A stretch of DNA of 29,295 nt, taken from UBA2279 sp034399355 (GTDB taxonomy: Bacteria; Actinomycetota; Coriobacteriia; Anaerosomatales; Anaerosomataceae). The stretch is from contig JAXMMT010000015.1 of assembly GCA_034399355.1 (NCBI GenBank), positions 1 to 29,295 of the forward strand, read 5' to 3'. Position 1 is the first letter of the stretch; each line of letters starts with the position of its first letter. Made by a program: the position numbers and the translations under genes. Positions 7,692-16,574 of the stretch are shown in pieces. Below the pieces are notes generated by a model that was not told the origin of the DNA, ran no database searches, and worked only from the letters and a program-made list of their open reading frames with translations.

Positions 7692-8711
7692 CTACACCAT
7701 CCAGCTCTTCGGCAGGAAGAGCTTCTCGTAGGTGCGGATCGCGAAGCGATCGGTCATGCCCGCGATGTAGTCGGTGACGCGATCGGGAAGCTCGTCCACG
7801 CCGATCGGCAGGTCTCCCGGGTTCTCCATGAAGTGCCAGAACAGCGTCTGCACCACCCGGTACGCCTTGGGCTCCTCGGCCTTCGCCGAATCACTCAGGT
7901 ACACGTGGTCGAACAGGAACGCACGTAGGTCCATCATGGCCTTCCATACCGCGTCACTCATACGAATCTCATCGACGTCAAGCGAGTTGGCGACCATGTC
8001 CTGCACCATCGTCGTGATTCGCGCGCCGTGGTTGTGACCGAGCACATCGGTGGGGCCCTGCGGCAGCGCGTCCTCGCCGAGCACTCCGCCGCGAATAGCG
8101 TCGTCGATGTCGTGATTCACATAGGCGATGCGATCCGCGATCGCCACGATCTGCCCCTCGAGTGTAGCCGCGCGCTGCGACCCGGTGTGAAACCGGATGC
8201 CATCGCGGACCTCCCCTGTGAGGTTGAGGCCTTTGCCGTCGTACTCCAGCTCATCCACGATGCGCAGCGATTGCAGGTTGTGGCGGAACGGGTAGCGCGC
8301 GCCCGGATACTCGTCGCGCACCTTCTCGAGACAGTCGTTGAGCGCATCTTCGCCGATGTGCCCGAATGGTGTGTGGCCGAGGTCGTGCCCCAACGCGATG
8401 GCCTCGGTTAGGTCCTCGTTGAGCCGAAGCGCCCGCGCGATCGAGCGTGCGATCTGCGCGACCTCGAGCGTATGCGTAAGACGCGTGCGGTAATGGTCAC
8501 CTTCGGGCGCCAGGAAGACCTGTGTCTTGTGTGACAGGCGGCGGAACGCCTTGCAATGGATGATGCGGTCACGGTCCCGCTGGAACTCGCTGCGAAGCGG
8601 GTCGGGCTCGAGCGGTCGCTCACGCCCGCGTGACTCGTCGGAGAAGGCAGCCCGCGGCGACAACAGCCGGTGTTCGGCAGCTTCATACTTCTCACGCGTC
8701 ATGATCTCCAC
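7692..8711 (-). CDS. dgt: dGTPase-like dNTP triphosphohydrolase
   Basis: A 339-residue cytoplasmic HD-superfamily enzyme that cleaves dGTP or other dNTPs to deoxynucleoside and tripolyphosphate. Metal ligands appear to be H80 (RLTHTLEVAQ), H109/D110 (ALGHDLGHTPFGH) and D193 (IADRIAYVNHD). The family motif RDRIIHCKAFRRLSHKTQVF is near residues 47-66. The length matches the short type-2 dGTPase-like proteins rather than E. coli Dgt, so substrate range is uncertain. The GTG at 8711 is preferred to the ATG three codons later because GAGGGG lies 6 nt upstream. The gene is 24 bp downstream of the small membrane protein and probably cotranscribed with ppdK. In Firmicutes the same gene sits near dnaG, as here. 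Confidence 0.92.
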   Translation of the reverse strand: MEIMTREKYEAAEHRLLSPRAAFSDESRGRERPLEPDPLRSEFQRDRDRIIHCKAFRRLSHKTQVFLAPEGDHYRTRLTHTLEVAQIARSIARALRLNEDLTEAIALGHDLGHTPFGHIGEDALNDCLEKVRDEYPGARYPFRHNLQSLRIVDELEYDGKGLNLTGEVRDGIRFHTGSQRAATLEGQIVAIADRIAYVNHDIDDAIRGGVLGEDALPQGPTDVLGHNHGARITTMVQDMVANSLDVDEIRMSDAVWKAMMDLRAFLFDHVYLSDSAKAEEPKAYRVVQTLFWHFMENPGDLPIGVDELPDRVTDYIAGMTDRFAIRTYEKLFLPKSWMV

Positions 8712-8735
8712 GGACAGCCCCTCAGAAGCGAAGTG

Positions 8736-9092
8736 TCACAGAATGATGCTGTAGGCGACCAGGTCGAACAGCAGTGCGACCACCAGGCCCGTCTTCCAGC
8801 TCTTGTGCCAGCCCATCTTAACGGCAATACCGGCACCCAGATACCCGCCGAGAAGTGCCGCGCCCAAAAGCCCAAGGGCCGGACCGGGCACCAGGTCCAT
8901 AACCTCGAAGGAAGCGTCACGAACCAAGATCTCCAACCCGCCCGCAATGTCACCGGCAAGCGCCGCGACCCACAGGGTGAAGGAGAGCAGCCCGCCGAGA
9001 AGTGCGCTTCGCCACAGGGAACGCTCGATACGTGACCGCCCCTGGATCAAGGGCGATCTCGCCTGCTGATACAGCTTCGTCCTGTGGACCAT
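8736..9092 (-). CDS. Small unknown membrane protein
   Basis: A 118-residue protein that I do not recognise. An Arg/Lys-rich N terminus (residues 1-28) is followed by three hydrophobic segments at about 29-48, 66-88 and 98-117, the last two separated by a short positively charged loop (KMGWHKSWKTG). Glycine-rich packing (GLLGAALLGGYLGAG) suggests tight helix contacts. There is no signal-peptidase site, metal motif or catalytic motif. The ATG at 9092 has AGGGGG 4 nt upstream; a TTG directly before it (9095) would be too close to that site. The gene lies 60 bp after ppdK and 24 bp before dgt, so it probably shares their transcript. Codon use resembles its neighbours, so it is likely a genuine gene, but no function can be assigned. 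Confidence 0.75.
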   Translation of the reverse strand: MVHRTKLYQQARSPLIQGRSRIERSLWRSALLGGLLSFTLWVAALAGDIAGGLEILVRDASFEVMDLVPGPALGLLGAALLGGYLGAGIAVKMGWHKSWKTGLVVALLFDLVAYSIIL

Positions 9093-9152
9093 CAAACCCC
9101 CTGCCGTGCAGAGGTGGTCCCGGCCGGCCGGTCTCCGGACGGGGCCATGTGC

Positions 9153-11840
9153 CTACCTGTTGTCGGAGACCGTGGCCTTCTCGGCCAGTGTCGCCTGGGC
9201 AGCCGCCAGACGTGCCAACGGCACGCGGAATGGCGAGCAGCTTACGTAGTCGAGACCGATCGTGTAAAACACCTTCACGCTCTCCGGATCTCCCCCGTGC
9301 TCGCCGCAGACACCGAGCTTGATGCCCGGGTTCACGGCGCGGCCAAGCCGGCAACCCATCTCCACCATCTTCGCAACACCGGGGTCGATGGTCTCGAACG
9401 GGTTTCGCGGCAGGATCTTGCGCGCAAGGTACCGGGGCAGGAACTTGCCCTCGATGTCATCGCGTGAGAAGCCGAACGTCGTCTGCGTCAGGTCATTGGT
9501 GCCGAAGGAGAAGAAGTCGGCGACCTTGCCGATCTCGTCCGCCGTGATCGCTGCGCGTGGAAGCTCGATCATCGTGCCGATCGCGATATCGAAGATGCAG
9601 CCCTGCTCGGTCTGCACGTCGGCGATGATCCTCTCGGACTCGGCACGTAGCGTCTCGAACTCGGCGACCACACTCACGAGCGGGATCATGATCTCCGGGC
9701 GCGGGTCGGCGCCTTCCTTCTTGAGCATGCATGCCGCCTCGGTGATGGCGCGAACCTGCATGCCGTAGATCTCGGGGAACATGATGCCGAGACGACAGCC
9801 GCGTAGACCCAGCATCGGGTTTGCCTCGGCCATACCGTCGATCTGCGCAAGCAGCGCACGCTCGGCCGACATGTCCTTGCCCTCGCACTCGGCCTTCACG
9901 ATCTCGACCTCGAGCTCGCGCGGATTGTCGAGGAACTCATGCAGCGGCGGATCGAGCAAGCGTACGGTCACGGGCAGGCCGTCCATCGCCTTCAAGATGC
10001 CGACGAAATCATCGCGCTGCACCGAAAGCAACTGTGCGAGAGAGGCCTCGCGAGTCTCATCGTCCTCGGCCAAGATCATGTCCTGCACGATCTGCTTGCG
10101 ATTGCCCAGAAACATGTGCTCCGTGCGGCACAGGCCGATGCCCTCGGCGCCAAGCTCGCGGCCGCGTACGGCGTCATCAGGAGTGTCTGCGTTGGCATGC
10201 ACACCCATCGCGCGGAACTCGTCCGCCCACCCAAGGACAATGGCGAACTCGCCGGAAGGCTTGGGCTCGACGAGCGCCACTTCGCCGAGAACGACGTCGC
10301 CGGTCGTGCCGTTGATGGAGACCATGTCCCCTTCGTGGATCTCGACGCCGCTCACGCGGACGACCTTGTTTTTCGCGTCGATCTTGAGCGCCTCGGCACC
10401 GCACACGCAGGGCTTGCCCATGCCACGAGCGACGACCGCCGCGTGGCTGGTCTTGCCGCCGTGACTCGTCAGGATGCCTTGAGCCGCGACCATGCCGTGC
10501 AGGTCGTCGGGTGTGGTCTCCCAGCGGACGAGGATGACCTTGCGGCTCTCGCCGGCAAGCCGCTCGGCGTCCTCGGCGGTGAACACGACCTCGCCGACAG
10601 CCGCACCCGGGCTCGCGTTCAAGCCCTTGGTGAGTACGTCGTAGGTGACCGACGCGTCGAACATCGGGTGAAGCAGCTGGTCGAGCTGCTCGGGGTCGAT
10701 GCGCAGCACGGCCTCTTCGCGAGAGATGAGGCCCTCCTCGACCATGTCGACCGCGATCTTGAGTGCGGCACGCGCGGTGCGCTTACCCGCACGGGTCTGC
10801 AGCATCCAAAGCTTCCCCTGCTCGACGGTGAACTCGATATCGCACATATCGCGATAGTGATTCTCGAGGATCTCGAAGACCTTCCAGAGTTCGGCGCCCG
10901 CCTCGGGGAGCACGTCGAGCAACTCGGCGATGGGTTGCGTGTTGCGAATGCCCGCAACGACGTCTTCGCCCTGGGCGTCGGTCAAAAAGTCGCCGTAGTA
11001 CTCGTTGGTGCCGTCAGCGGGGTTGCGCGTGAATGCGACTCCCGTACCGGAGCCGTCACCTTTGTTGCCGAAGACCATCGTCTGCACGTTGACGGCGGTA
11101 CCCAGCGCATCATCGATCCTGTACAGACGACGGTAGTCGATCGCACGCTTGTTCATCCAGGATTTGAATACCGCCTCGATGGAGAGGCGCAGCTGCGCGG
11201 CAACGTCCTGCGGGAACTGGACCTTGCCATCGACGGCCAGTGCCGGGAACTTATCTGCCGAGACATGCTCGGCAACGATCTCCTTGAACTGTCCGACAAG
11301 TTTCTCGAGATCCGCAGCCGTGAGGTCGGTGTCGTTGCGCACGCCACGCGACTGCTTCATAGCACTGATGGCATTCTCGAACCGGTCACCCTCCACATCC
11401 AGCACGACCTTGCTGAACATCTGGACGAAGCGGCGATAGCTATCCCACACGAAACGCGAGTTGCCGGTCTCGGCGATAAGACCACGGACGGACGCGTCGT
11501 TGAGGCCGAGATTCAAGATGGTGTCCATCATGCCCGGCATCGAGAACGGTGCACCGGAGCGGACCGAGACGAGCAGCGGGTCTGCAGCGTCGCCAAGGCG
11601 CTTGCCCATCGCCGCTTCGAGTTCCGCCACACTGCGGTCGATCTCCGCGTCCAACCCTTCCGGGAATCGGCGACCCGCTTCGGAATATTCCACGCATGCC
11701 TGGCAAGTGATAGTGAAACCCGGGGGAACCGGGAGTCCGAGCCTGGTCATCTCGGCAAGGTTGGCGCCTTTTCCGCCGAGGATGTACTTCATGGAAGCGT
11801 CACCCTCGCTGAACGCATATACACGCTTGACGTCGGACAC
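9153..11840 (-). CDS. ppdK: Pyruvate, phosphate dikinase
   Basis: An approximately 895-residue cytoplasmic enzyme interconverting pyruvate + ATP + Pi and PEP + AMP + PPi. The N-terminal ATP-grasp domain begins with GGKGANLAEM. The swivelling phosphohistidine domain carries TSHAAVVARGMGKPCV, with catalytic H466 and regulatory T464 two residues before it. The C-terminal PEP/pyruvate barrel includes GTNDLTQTTFGFSRDD and the catalytic cysteine C845 in GVCGEHGGDP. The usual SRGGMTSH reads SHGGKTSH here, a mild variation. The frame is open to a GTG at 11888, but the GTG at 11840 is chosen because AGGGAG lies 6 nt upstream and the protein then begins at the conserved VKRVYAF segment. Its regulator is encoded 113 bp upstream. 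In anaerobes it can run in either direction, linking PEP and PPi pools. Confidence 0.97.
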   Translation of the reverse strand: MSDVKRVYAFSEGDASMKYILGGKGANLAEMTRLGLPVPPGFTITCQACVEYSEAGRRFPEGLDAEIDRSVAELEAAMGKRLGDAADPLLVSVRSGAPFSMPGMMDTILNLGLNDASVRGLIAETGNSRFVWDSYRRFVQMFSKVVLDVEGDRFENAISAMKQSRGVRNDTDLTAADLEKLVGQFKEIVAEHVSADKFPALAVDGKVQFPQDVAAQLRLSIEAVFKSWMNKRAIDYRRLYRIDDALGTAVNVQTMVFGNKGDGSGTGVAFTRNPADGTNEYYGDFLTDAQGEDVVAGIRNTQPIAELLDVLPEAGAELWKVFEILENHYRDMCDIEFTVEQGKLWMLQTRAGKRTARAALKIAVDMVEEGLISREEAVLRIDPEQLDQLLHPMFDASVTYDVLTKGLNASPGAAVGEVVFTAEDAERLAGESRKVILVRWETTPDDLHGMVAAQGILTSHGGKTSHAAVVARGMGKPCVCGAEALKIDAKNKVVRVSGVEIHEGDMVSINGTTGDVVLGEVALVEPKPSGEFAIVLGWADEFRAMGVHANADTPDDAVRGRELGAEGIGLCRTEHMFLGNRKQIVQDMILAEDDETREASLAQLLSVQRDDFVGILKAMDGLPVTVRLLDPPLHEFLDNPRELEVEIVKAECEGKDMSAERALLAQIDGMAEANPMLGLRGCRLGIMFPEIYGMQVRAITEAACMLKKEGADPRPEIMIPLVSVVAEFETLRAESERIIADVQTEQGCIFDIAIGTMIELPRAAITADEIGKVADFFSFGTNDLTQTTFGFSRDDIEGKFLPRYLARKILPRNPFETIDPGVAKMVEMGCRLGRAVNPGIKLGVCGEHGGDPESVKVFYTIGLDYVSCSPFRVPLARLAAAQATLAEKATVSDNR

Positions 11841-11953
11841 GTGCAACTCCCTCACTATCTCGCTGACGGGGCAAGAGAACCCCACCACGGGCTGCCTGAG
11901 TTAGGGGCTATCGTATCGCATGATTGCGCGTGGAGGTAGCCGAAGGCCGTCCC

Positions 11954-12754
11954 CTACGCGTTGTAGTAGCGCAGGACCTCCAGGGCTACCTCTTCGATCG
12001 CCCGGCCGGTCGTCTTGATGACGACACACCCGATGCGTCGCATGACACCGCGCGCCCACTCGAGTTCACGCTCGACAGCGTCAGGCTCGGCGTAGCGCCG
12101 CGTGTAGCCACCCAACTCCCCCATGCGCTTCGCACGGATCTCTGTGAGTGTGTCACTCTCGATGATGAGTCCGAACACCCGCCGCGACTCCACCCTGAAC
12201 AACTCCTCGGGTGGGTCGTCCCCCTGCACGAGCGGGATATTGGCCACCTTGTAGCCACGAGACGCCAGATACATCGAGAGCGGCGTCTTGGATGTTCGCG
12301 ACACGCCGACGAGCACGATGTCGGCCTCATCCAGCGTCTCCGCACCACGGCCGTCATCGTGGTTGACCGCGAACTCCATGGCGCCGACGCGCTCGAAGTA
12401 GCTTCGGTCGATCTTGCGCATCGTTCCCGCGACACCCAGCGGTGTCGTACCGGCGGACGTCGCAAGCGTGTCTATCACGGGTCCGAGGATATCGACGGCC
12501 GACGCCCCGCACCCGACCACCAACCGCTCCATCTCGGCACGCATATCGGGGTTCGCAAGCGTGTACAGGAAAATGCAGCCTTCTGCGCAGCCGTCTTCAA
12601 CCGCCTCGGCCAGTTGCTGCTTGGTCATCATCTTGGGCAGCCGGACGACACGGAACGCGTTCGCCTCGAACTGGCCAAGCGCCGCCTTGGCGACCTGGTG
12701 TGCGGTTTCGCCGATGCCGTCCGACACGATGAGGATCGTCCGCCCGGTAGGCAT
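11954..12754 (-). CDS. yqfL: PPDK regulatory protein (bifunctional Ser/Thr kinase and phosphorylase)
   Basis: A 266-residue DUF299-family protein that inactivates pyruvate phosphate dikinase by ADP-dependent phosphorylation of the threonine beside its catalytic histidine, and reactivates it by Pi-dependent phosphorolysis. The P-loop-like motif GVSRTSKTP is at residues 150-158, and the N-terminal SDGIGETAHQVAKAAL is also typical. The target threonine (T464) is present in the PPDK encoded next to it, which favours PPDK over PEP synthase as the substrate. The ATG at 12754 has AGGGG 6 nt upstream; a GTG directly before it (12757) would be too close. The gap to glyS is 9 bp and the ribosome binding site overlaps the glyS stop, so the gene is probably cotranscribed with glyQS. 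Confidence 0.94.
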   Translation of the reverse strand: MPTGRTILIVSDGIGETAHQVAKAALGQFEANAFRVVRLPKMMTKQQLAEAVEDGCAEGCIFLYTLANPDMRAEMERLVVGCGASAVDILGPVIDTLATSAGTTPLGVAGTMRKIDRSYFERVGAMEFAVNHDDGRGAETLDEADIVLVGVSRTSKTPLSMYLASRGYKVANIPLVQGDDPPEELFRVESRRVFGLIIESDTLTEIRAKRMGELGGYTRRYAEPDAVERELEWARGVMRRIGCVVIKTTGRAIEEVALEVLRYYNA

Positions 12755-12763
12755 CACGCACCC

Positions 12764-14836
12764 CTATCCCGCGAGTATGCTGAAGTCAGCGAAGCCGATG
12801 AACAGCGCCACGAAGCGATTCAGCAGGCGCAGGCGGTTGTCGCGCAGTTTCTCGTCGAGATCCATGACGAGCACCGAGTCGAAGAACGCATCGATGGGGC
12901 CGCGCAAGCGCGCCAGTACACCGAGAACCGTCATGTAATCGCCCACCGCGAAGGCCTCGGTTGAAGCCTGTTCGGCTTCAGTGAGCGCGTCGGCAAGCCG
13001 CGCTTCCTCTATGCCCATCAGCGCGACGTCGGCGTCAGTCCCAAGCTCCGACCTCGCGAGATTCTTCGCACGCGTGAACGCTATCGAGAGGTCCTCCATG
13101 TCATCGCTCGCGGCGCGGAACGATGTCAGCGCCTCACAGCGCGACAGCGCGTCCGCAGGATCATCGGCAGATACTGCAAGCACCGCCTGCACTGTGTCAT
13201 ACGCATGACCGCGATCGCGCAAAACGCCGTCCAAGCGCCCGATGAAGAACTCCTTGACGGCCGAGCCGGTCGCCTGCACATCCAGGTCCGGAAGCGTTGT
13301 TGCGTAGCCGGCGAGCGCGGCGGCGATCGCATCGTCCAACTTGAGACGCACGCCGCCGTCCAGCACCATCGCGATTATGCCGATGGCGCCCCGGCGTAGC
13401 GCGTAGGGGTCGGCAGAACCCGTTGGCGCTTGACCGATGCCGAAGATACCGCCGATGGTGTCGAGCTTGTCAGCTGCCGAGACGAGCTTGCCCGCGAGCG
13501 AACGCGGCAGCTCGTCACCGGCGAAACGCGGTCGATAGTGGTCGACGATCGCCTCGGCAACCTGCTCGGCCTCGCCCGCCGCGATGGCGTAGTGGTACCC
13601 CATGACACCCTGCAGCGAGGTGAACTCGATAACGGCATGCGTGACGAGGTCGGCCTTCGCGAGGTACGCAGCGCGCAGAGCGTACACCTCCTCGTCAGGT
13701 GCGGCATCGACTTGCCCGGTCAACGCGCGCACGAGCGACTCGATACGCCCCACCTTCGCACCGAGCGACCCCAGCTTTTCTTGAAAGACGATCGAGTCCA
13801 GGCGAGAGACGTATGCTTCGAGCGGGTGCGCAAGATCCTCACGGTAGAAAAACGTCGCGTCAGCAAGGCGTGCCCGGATGACGCGCTCATGACCCGCGAT
13901 GATGGCGTCTGTCCGCGCCGGATCGCCGTTGTGGACGACGATGAAATCGGCGGTCAGCGCGCCGTCCGGATCCTCCACCGGGAAGTAGCGCTGGTGCGAC
14001 TCCATGGCCTCCTCGACGACCTCACGCGGCACCGCCAGGAACTCCTCGTCGAAGTGTCCGACGCCGACCGTAGGCCACTCCACGAGGTTCACGACCTCGG
14101 CGAAGGTCTTCTCGGGCACGACCGCGCGTCCGCCGTGCATGGCTGCCGCAGCGTCGATCGCCTCGCGAATCGTGCCCGCGCGCTCATCCTGGTCGGCGAC
14201 GCACATGGCGCCACGAAGCGTGCCGAGATACGCGTCTGCGGCCGGGATCTCAACGGGGCCGGCAAGGAAGCGGTGACCGACGCTCGTGCGGCCAGCGGTG
14301 AGCCCGGCATACTCGACCGGCACGACCTCCTCACCGAAGACGGCGACGAGCCAGCGTATCGGACGAATGAAACGCGCGGCGCCCGAGCCCCAACGCATGG
14401 ATTTCGGCCAGTCGATCGTGTCCGCCAGTTCGGTGAGTAGACCGGGGAGCACCTCGGCGGTGGGTCTTCCTGGCATGTCGATGATGGCAAAAACGTAACT
14501 GCCACCCTCCACGTCCTCGATGATCAGGTCGTCGATGGAGACACCCTTGCCACGCGCGAATCCTTCGGCGGCCTTCGTGGGATGGCCGAGCTCGTCGAAC
14601 GCGGCTTTGGCGGCCGGGCCCTTCGCGCGCAGCGTGACGTCCTCCTGGCGCTCCGCCAAACCGGTCACAAGCAGGGCGAGGCGACGAGGAGCGCCGTAAA
14701 CGTCGATACGCTCATAGCCGAGGCGTGCGCCATCGAGCGCCGTCGCCGCAATGGTCTTGAGCTGCACGATGGCCTTGTAGAGCGGGCCGGAGGGAATCTC
14801 CTCAACGCCGATCTCGAAGAGCAGGTCGCGACTCAC
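12764..14836 (-). CDS. glyS: Glycyl-tRNA synthetase beta subunit
   Basis: A 690-residue beta subunit of the bacterial alpha2beta2 glycyl-tRNA synthetase, needed for tRNA-Gly binding and for full activity of the alpha subunit. The N terminus, LLFEIGVEEIPSGPL, matches the family signature LLxEIGxEExP, and a C-terminal DALR-like anticodon-binding helical region is expected after about residue 580. The central part, including SLGAKVGRIESL and AYLAKADLVTHAV, shows family-typical sequence. Length is normal. The GTG start overlaps the glyQ stop as GTGA (14833-14836), with a purine-rich GAGGGGCGG upstream, so alpha and beta subunits are translationally coupled. Typical actinobacteria instead use a single-chain GlyRS, so the two-subunit enzyme is informative about lineage. 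Confidence 0.96.
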   Translation of the reverse strand: MSRDLLFEIGVEEIPSGPLYKAIVQLKTIAATALDGARLGYERIDVYGAPRRLALLVTGLAERQEDVTLRAKGPAAKAAFDELGHPTKAAEGFARGKGVSIDDLIIEDVEGGSYVFAIIDMPGRPTAEVLPGLLTELADTIDWPKSMRWGSGAARFIRPIRWLVAVFGEEVVPVEYAGLTAGRTSVGHRFLAGPVEIPAADAYLGTLRGAMCVADQDERAGTIREAIDAAAAMHGGRAVVPEKTFAEVVNLVEWPTVGVGHFDEEFLAVPREVVEEAMESHQRYFPVEDPDGALTADFIVVHNGDPARTDAIIAGHERVIRARLADATFFYREDLAHPLEAYVSRLDSIVFQEKLGSLGAKVGRIESLVRALTGQVDAAPDEEVYALRAAYLAKADLVTHAVIEFTSLQGVMGYHYAIAAGEAEQVAEAIVDHYRPRFAGDELPRSLAGKLVSAADKLDTIGGIFGIGQAPTGSADPYALRRGAIGIIAMVLDGGVRLKLDDAIAAALAGYATTLPDLDVQATGSAVKEFFIGRLDGVLRDRGHAYDTVQAVLAVSADDPADALSRCEALTSFRAASDDMEDLSIAFTRAKNLARSELGTDADVALMGIEEARLADALTEAEQASTEAFAVGDYMTVLGVLARLRGPIDAFFDSVLVMDLDEKLRDNRLRLLNRFVALFIGFADFSILAG

Positions 14837-15699
14837 TGTGCATCACCGCCCCTCGTCATCGCGGCGTATGCCTCGGCGCAACGCTTTGCAAGGTCCCGGA
14901 CACGACCGATGAAGCTGACGCGCTCCGTAACGGCAATCGCGCCACGCGCATCCAACAAGTTGAATGCATGGCTGCATTTGAGAACGTAGTCGTAGGCCGG
15001 CAAGACGACGTCGCCGTCCAGCAGGCGCCTGCATTCGGCCTCATAGGTGTCGAACAGGCGGTAGAGCATGTCGACATCGGCAAGCTCGAAGTTGTACTTG
15101 GAATACTGACGTTCGTTCTCCAAGAAGACGTCGCCATACGTGAAGCCCTCGACCCAGGTGAGGTCATAGACGCTGTTGACGCCCTGGATGTACATCGCGA
15201 GGCGCTCGAGGCCGTAGGTTATCTCGGCCGGAATGGGACGGCACTCGATACCGCCTACCTGCTGGAAGTAGGTGAACTGAGTGACTTCCATGCCATTCAG
15301 CCACACTTCCCAGCCCAGGCCCCATGCCCCGAGTGTGGGGCTCTCCCAGTCGTCCTCGACAAGACGGATATCGTGCTCCGTCGGATCGATGCCGATCGCG
15401 CGCAACGAACCGAAATAGAGATCCAGCACGTCGTCCGGGCTCGGCTGCAAAATCACCTGGTACTGGTAGTAGTGCTGCAGGCGATTGGGGTTCTCACCGT
15501 AGCGGCCGTCGGTGGGCCTACGGCTGGGTTGGACGTAGGCGGTGCGCCACGGGTTGGGGTCCAGCGTACGCAGCGTGGTGGCGGGGTGGAACGTACCGGC
15601 GCCCACCTCGCTGTCGTACGGCTGCAAGATGACGCAGCCTTGGTCCGCCCAGTAGCGCTGAAGCGTGAGAATGATGTCTTGGAACGCGAACGGCTTCAT
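14833..15699 (-). CDS. glyQ: Glycyl-tRNA synthetase alpha subunit
   Basis: A 288-residue catalytic subunit that activates glycine with ATP. It starts MKPFAFQDIILTLQRYW and contains the class II core: GAGTFHPATTLR, the motif-2 region WRTAYVQPSRRPTDGRYG, the helix GENPNRLQHYYQYQVI, and the motif-3-like ITYGLERLAMYIQ. Sequence is highly conserved and length is normal. The open frame runs further upstream, but the ATG at 15699 is the family start and AGGGAG lies 9 nt before it. A 101-bp gap separates it from recO; no T-box leader, terminator or strong promoter is visible there. Confidence 0.97.
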   Translation of the reverse strand: MKPFAFQDIILTLQRYWADQGCVILQPYDSEVGAGTFHPATTLRTLDPNPWRTAYVQPSRRPTDGRYGENPNRLQHYYQYQVILQPSPDDVLDLYFGSLRAIGIDPTEHDIRLVEDDWESPTLGAWGLGWEVWLNGMEVTQFTYFQQVGGIECRPIPAEITYGLERLAMYIQGVNSVYDLTWVEGFTYGDVFLENERQYSKYNFELADVDMLYRLFDTYEAECRRLLDGDVVLPAYDYVLKCSHAFNLLDARGAIAVTERVSFIGRVRDLAKRCAEAYAAMTRGGDAQ

Positions 15700-15800
15700 A
15701 CGTGGAATCTCCCTGCATGACGCTGTGGTTTCGGGGTCCGACGGTATCACCGCCCGACGTCTGGATATCTTACACCACGACGACAGCGGAAGGACGACCG

Positions 15801-16559
15801 CTACAGGACTCCACCGCCATACATGTCGAGCGCCTTCATCCGTGACGACACATGGTACCCGATGAACGACCGAAGGAGCCCCAGGCAGTCGCGCAGTACG
15901 TCCTCGGGGATACACAACGCACCCACTTCGGCCATCTTCGCGCCCAGAAGTGCGGCGAGCGCCTGCGGAACATCAGTGGACACCTGCAGTACCGACGGAT
16001 CGGCGCTCCCGCACGCTGGACATGTCACGCCTCCCGCTGACAGAGAGAACCCCACAGACGCGCCGCCGCCCATCGCAGACGCACATGACGCGCACGCGCT
16101 CAGCTGCGGCCGGTACCCATGCATCGCCATGCCTTTGACGAGGAACGCCGAGACGAGAGCGCGTAGCTCATCAACGGGCACTTCCCCCATCACGCCCAGC
16201 GTCGTCACCGAGAGTGAGAACAACCGTTCTTCGGGCTGGCACTCGACCGAGACCTTGTCGAGAAAGTCGATGACCACCGAGGCCGCACAGAGCCGGTCCA
16301 GGTCGCTGCGGATCGCATCGTGACTCACGACGCACTCGGCCTCAGTCACGATATCGAGAGAGCGTCCGCGCGCGAGCAGCAGGTCGGCGACCGAGAACGG
16401 CTCGATACGTGCGCCAAAACGGGACTTCGTCTTGCGGGCGCCCTTCGCTACCGCACGAAGCTGGCATCCGTCCTCGGCAAGAAACGTCACGATGAGGTCG
16501 GCCTCGCCGAGCCGGATCTTTTTGAGAGCGAGCGCGCGAGTGCGGTACGTGGCCGACAT
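15801..16559 (-). CDS. recO: DNA repair protein RecO
   Basis: A 252-residue recombination mediator that works with RecR (and RecF) to load RecA on SSB-coated DNA. The N-terminal OB fold runs to about residue 75 (YRTRALALKKIRLGEADLIV, then VAKGARKTKSRFG). The C-terminal helical domain carries a four-cysteine zinc site at C156, C159, C180 and C183 (CASC and CPAC). The ATG start is 15 bp downstream of deoC. Position after era is standard for the family's neighbourhood, with deoC interposed here. Confidence 0.95.
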   Translation of the reverse strand: MSATYRTRALALKKIRLGEADLIVTFLAEDGCQLRAVAKGARKTKSRFGARIEPFSVADLLLARGRSLDIVTEAECVVSHDAIRSDLDRLCAASVVIDFLDKVSVECQPEERLFSLSVTTLGVMGEVPVDELRALVSAFLVKGMAMHGYRPQLSACASCASAMGGGASVGFSLSAGGVTCPACGSADPSVLQVSTDVPQALAALLGAKMAEVGALCIPEDVLRDCLGLLRSFIGYHVSSRMKALDMYGGGVL

Positions 16560-16574
16560 CGGCGCTACGCCGCT

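Noticed and set aside
9939..11939. A 666-codon open frame on the plus strand opposite ppdK.
   Set aside because: It mirrors the ppdK codons and has no ribosome binding site or recognisable domain. It is an antisense artefact of high GC content.
11841..11953. A TACGAT hexamer before ppdK as a -10 box.
   Set aside because: No acceptable -35 is found at 16 to 18 bp. The evidence is too weak to call a separate ppdK promoter.
15700..15800. A possible T-box or other riboswitch leader for glyQ.
   Set aside because: The gap is only 101 bp, and I see neither the T-box core sequence nor a terminator/antiterminator pair.
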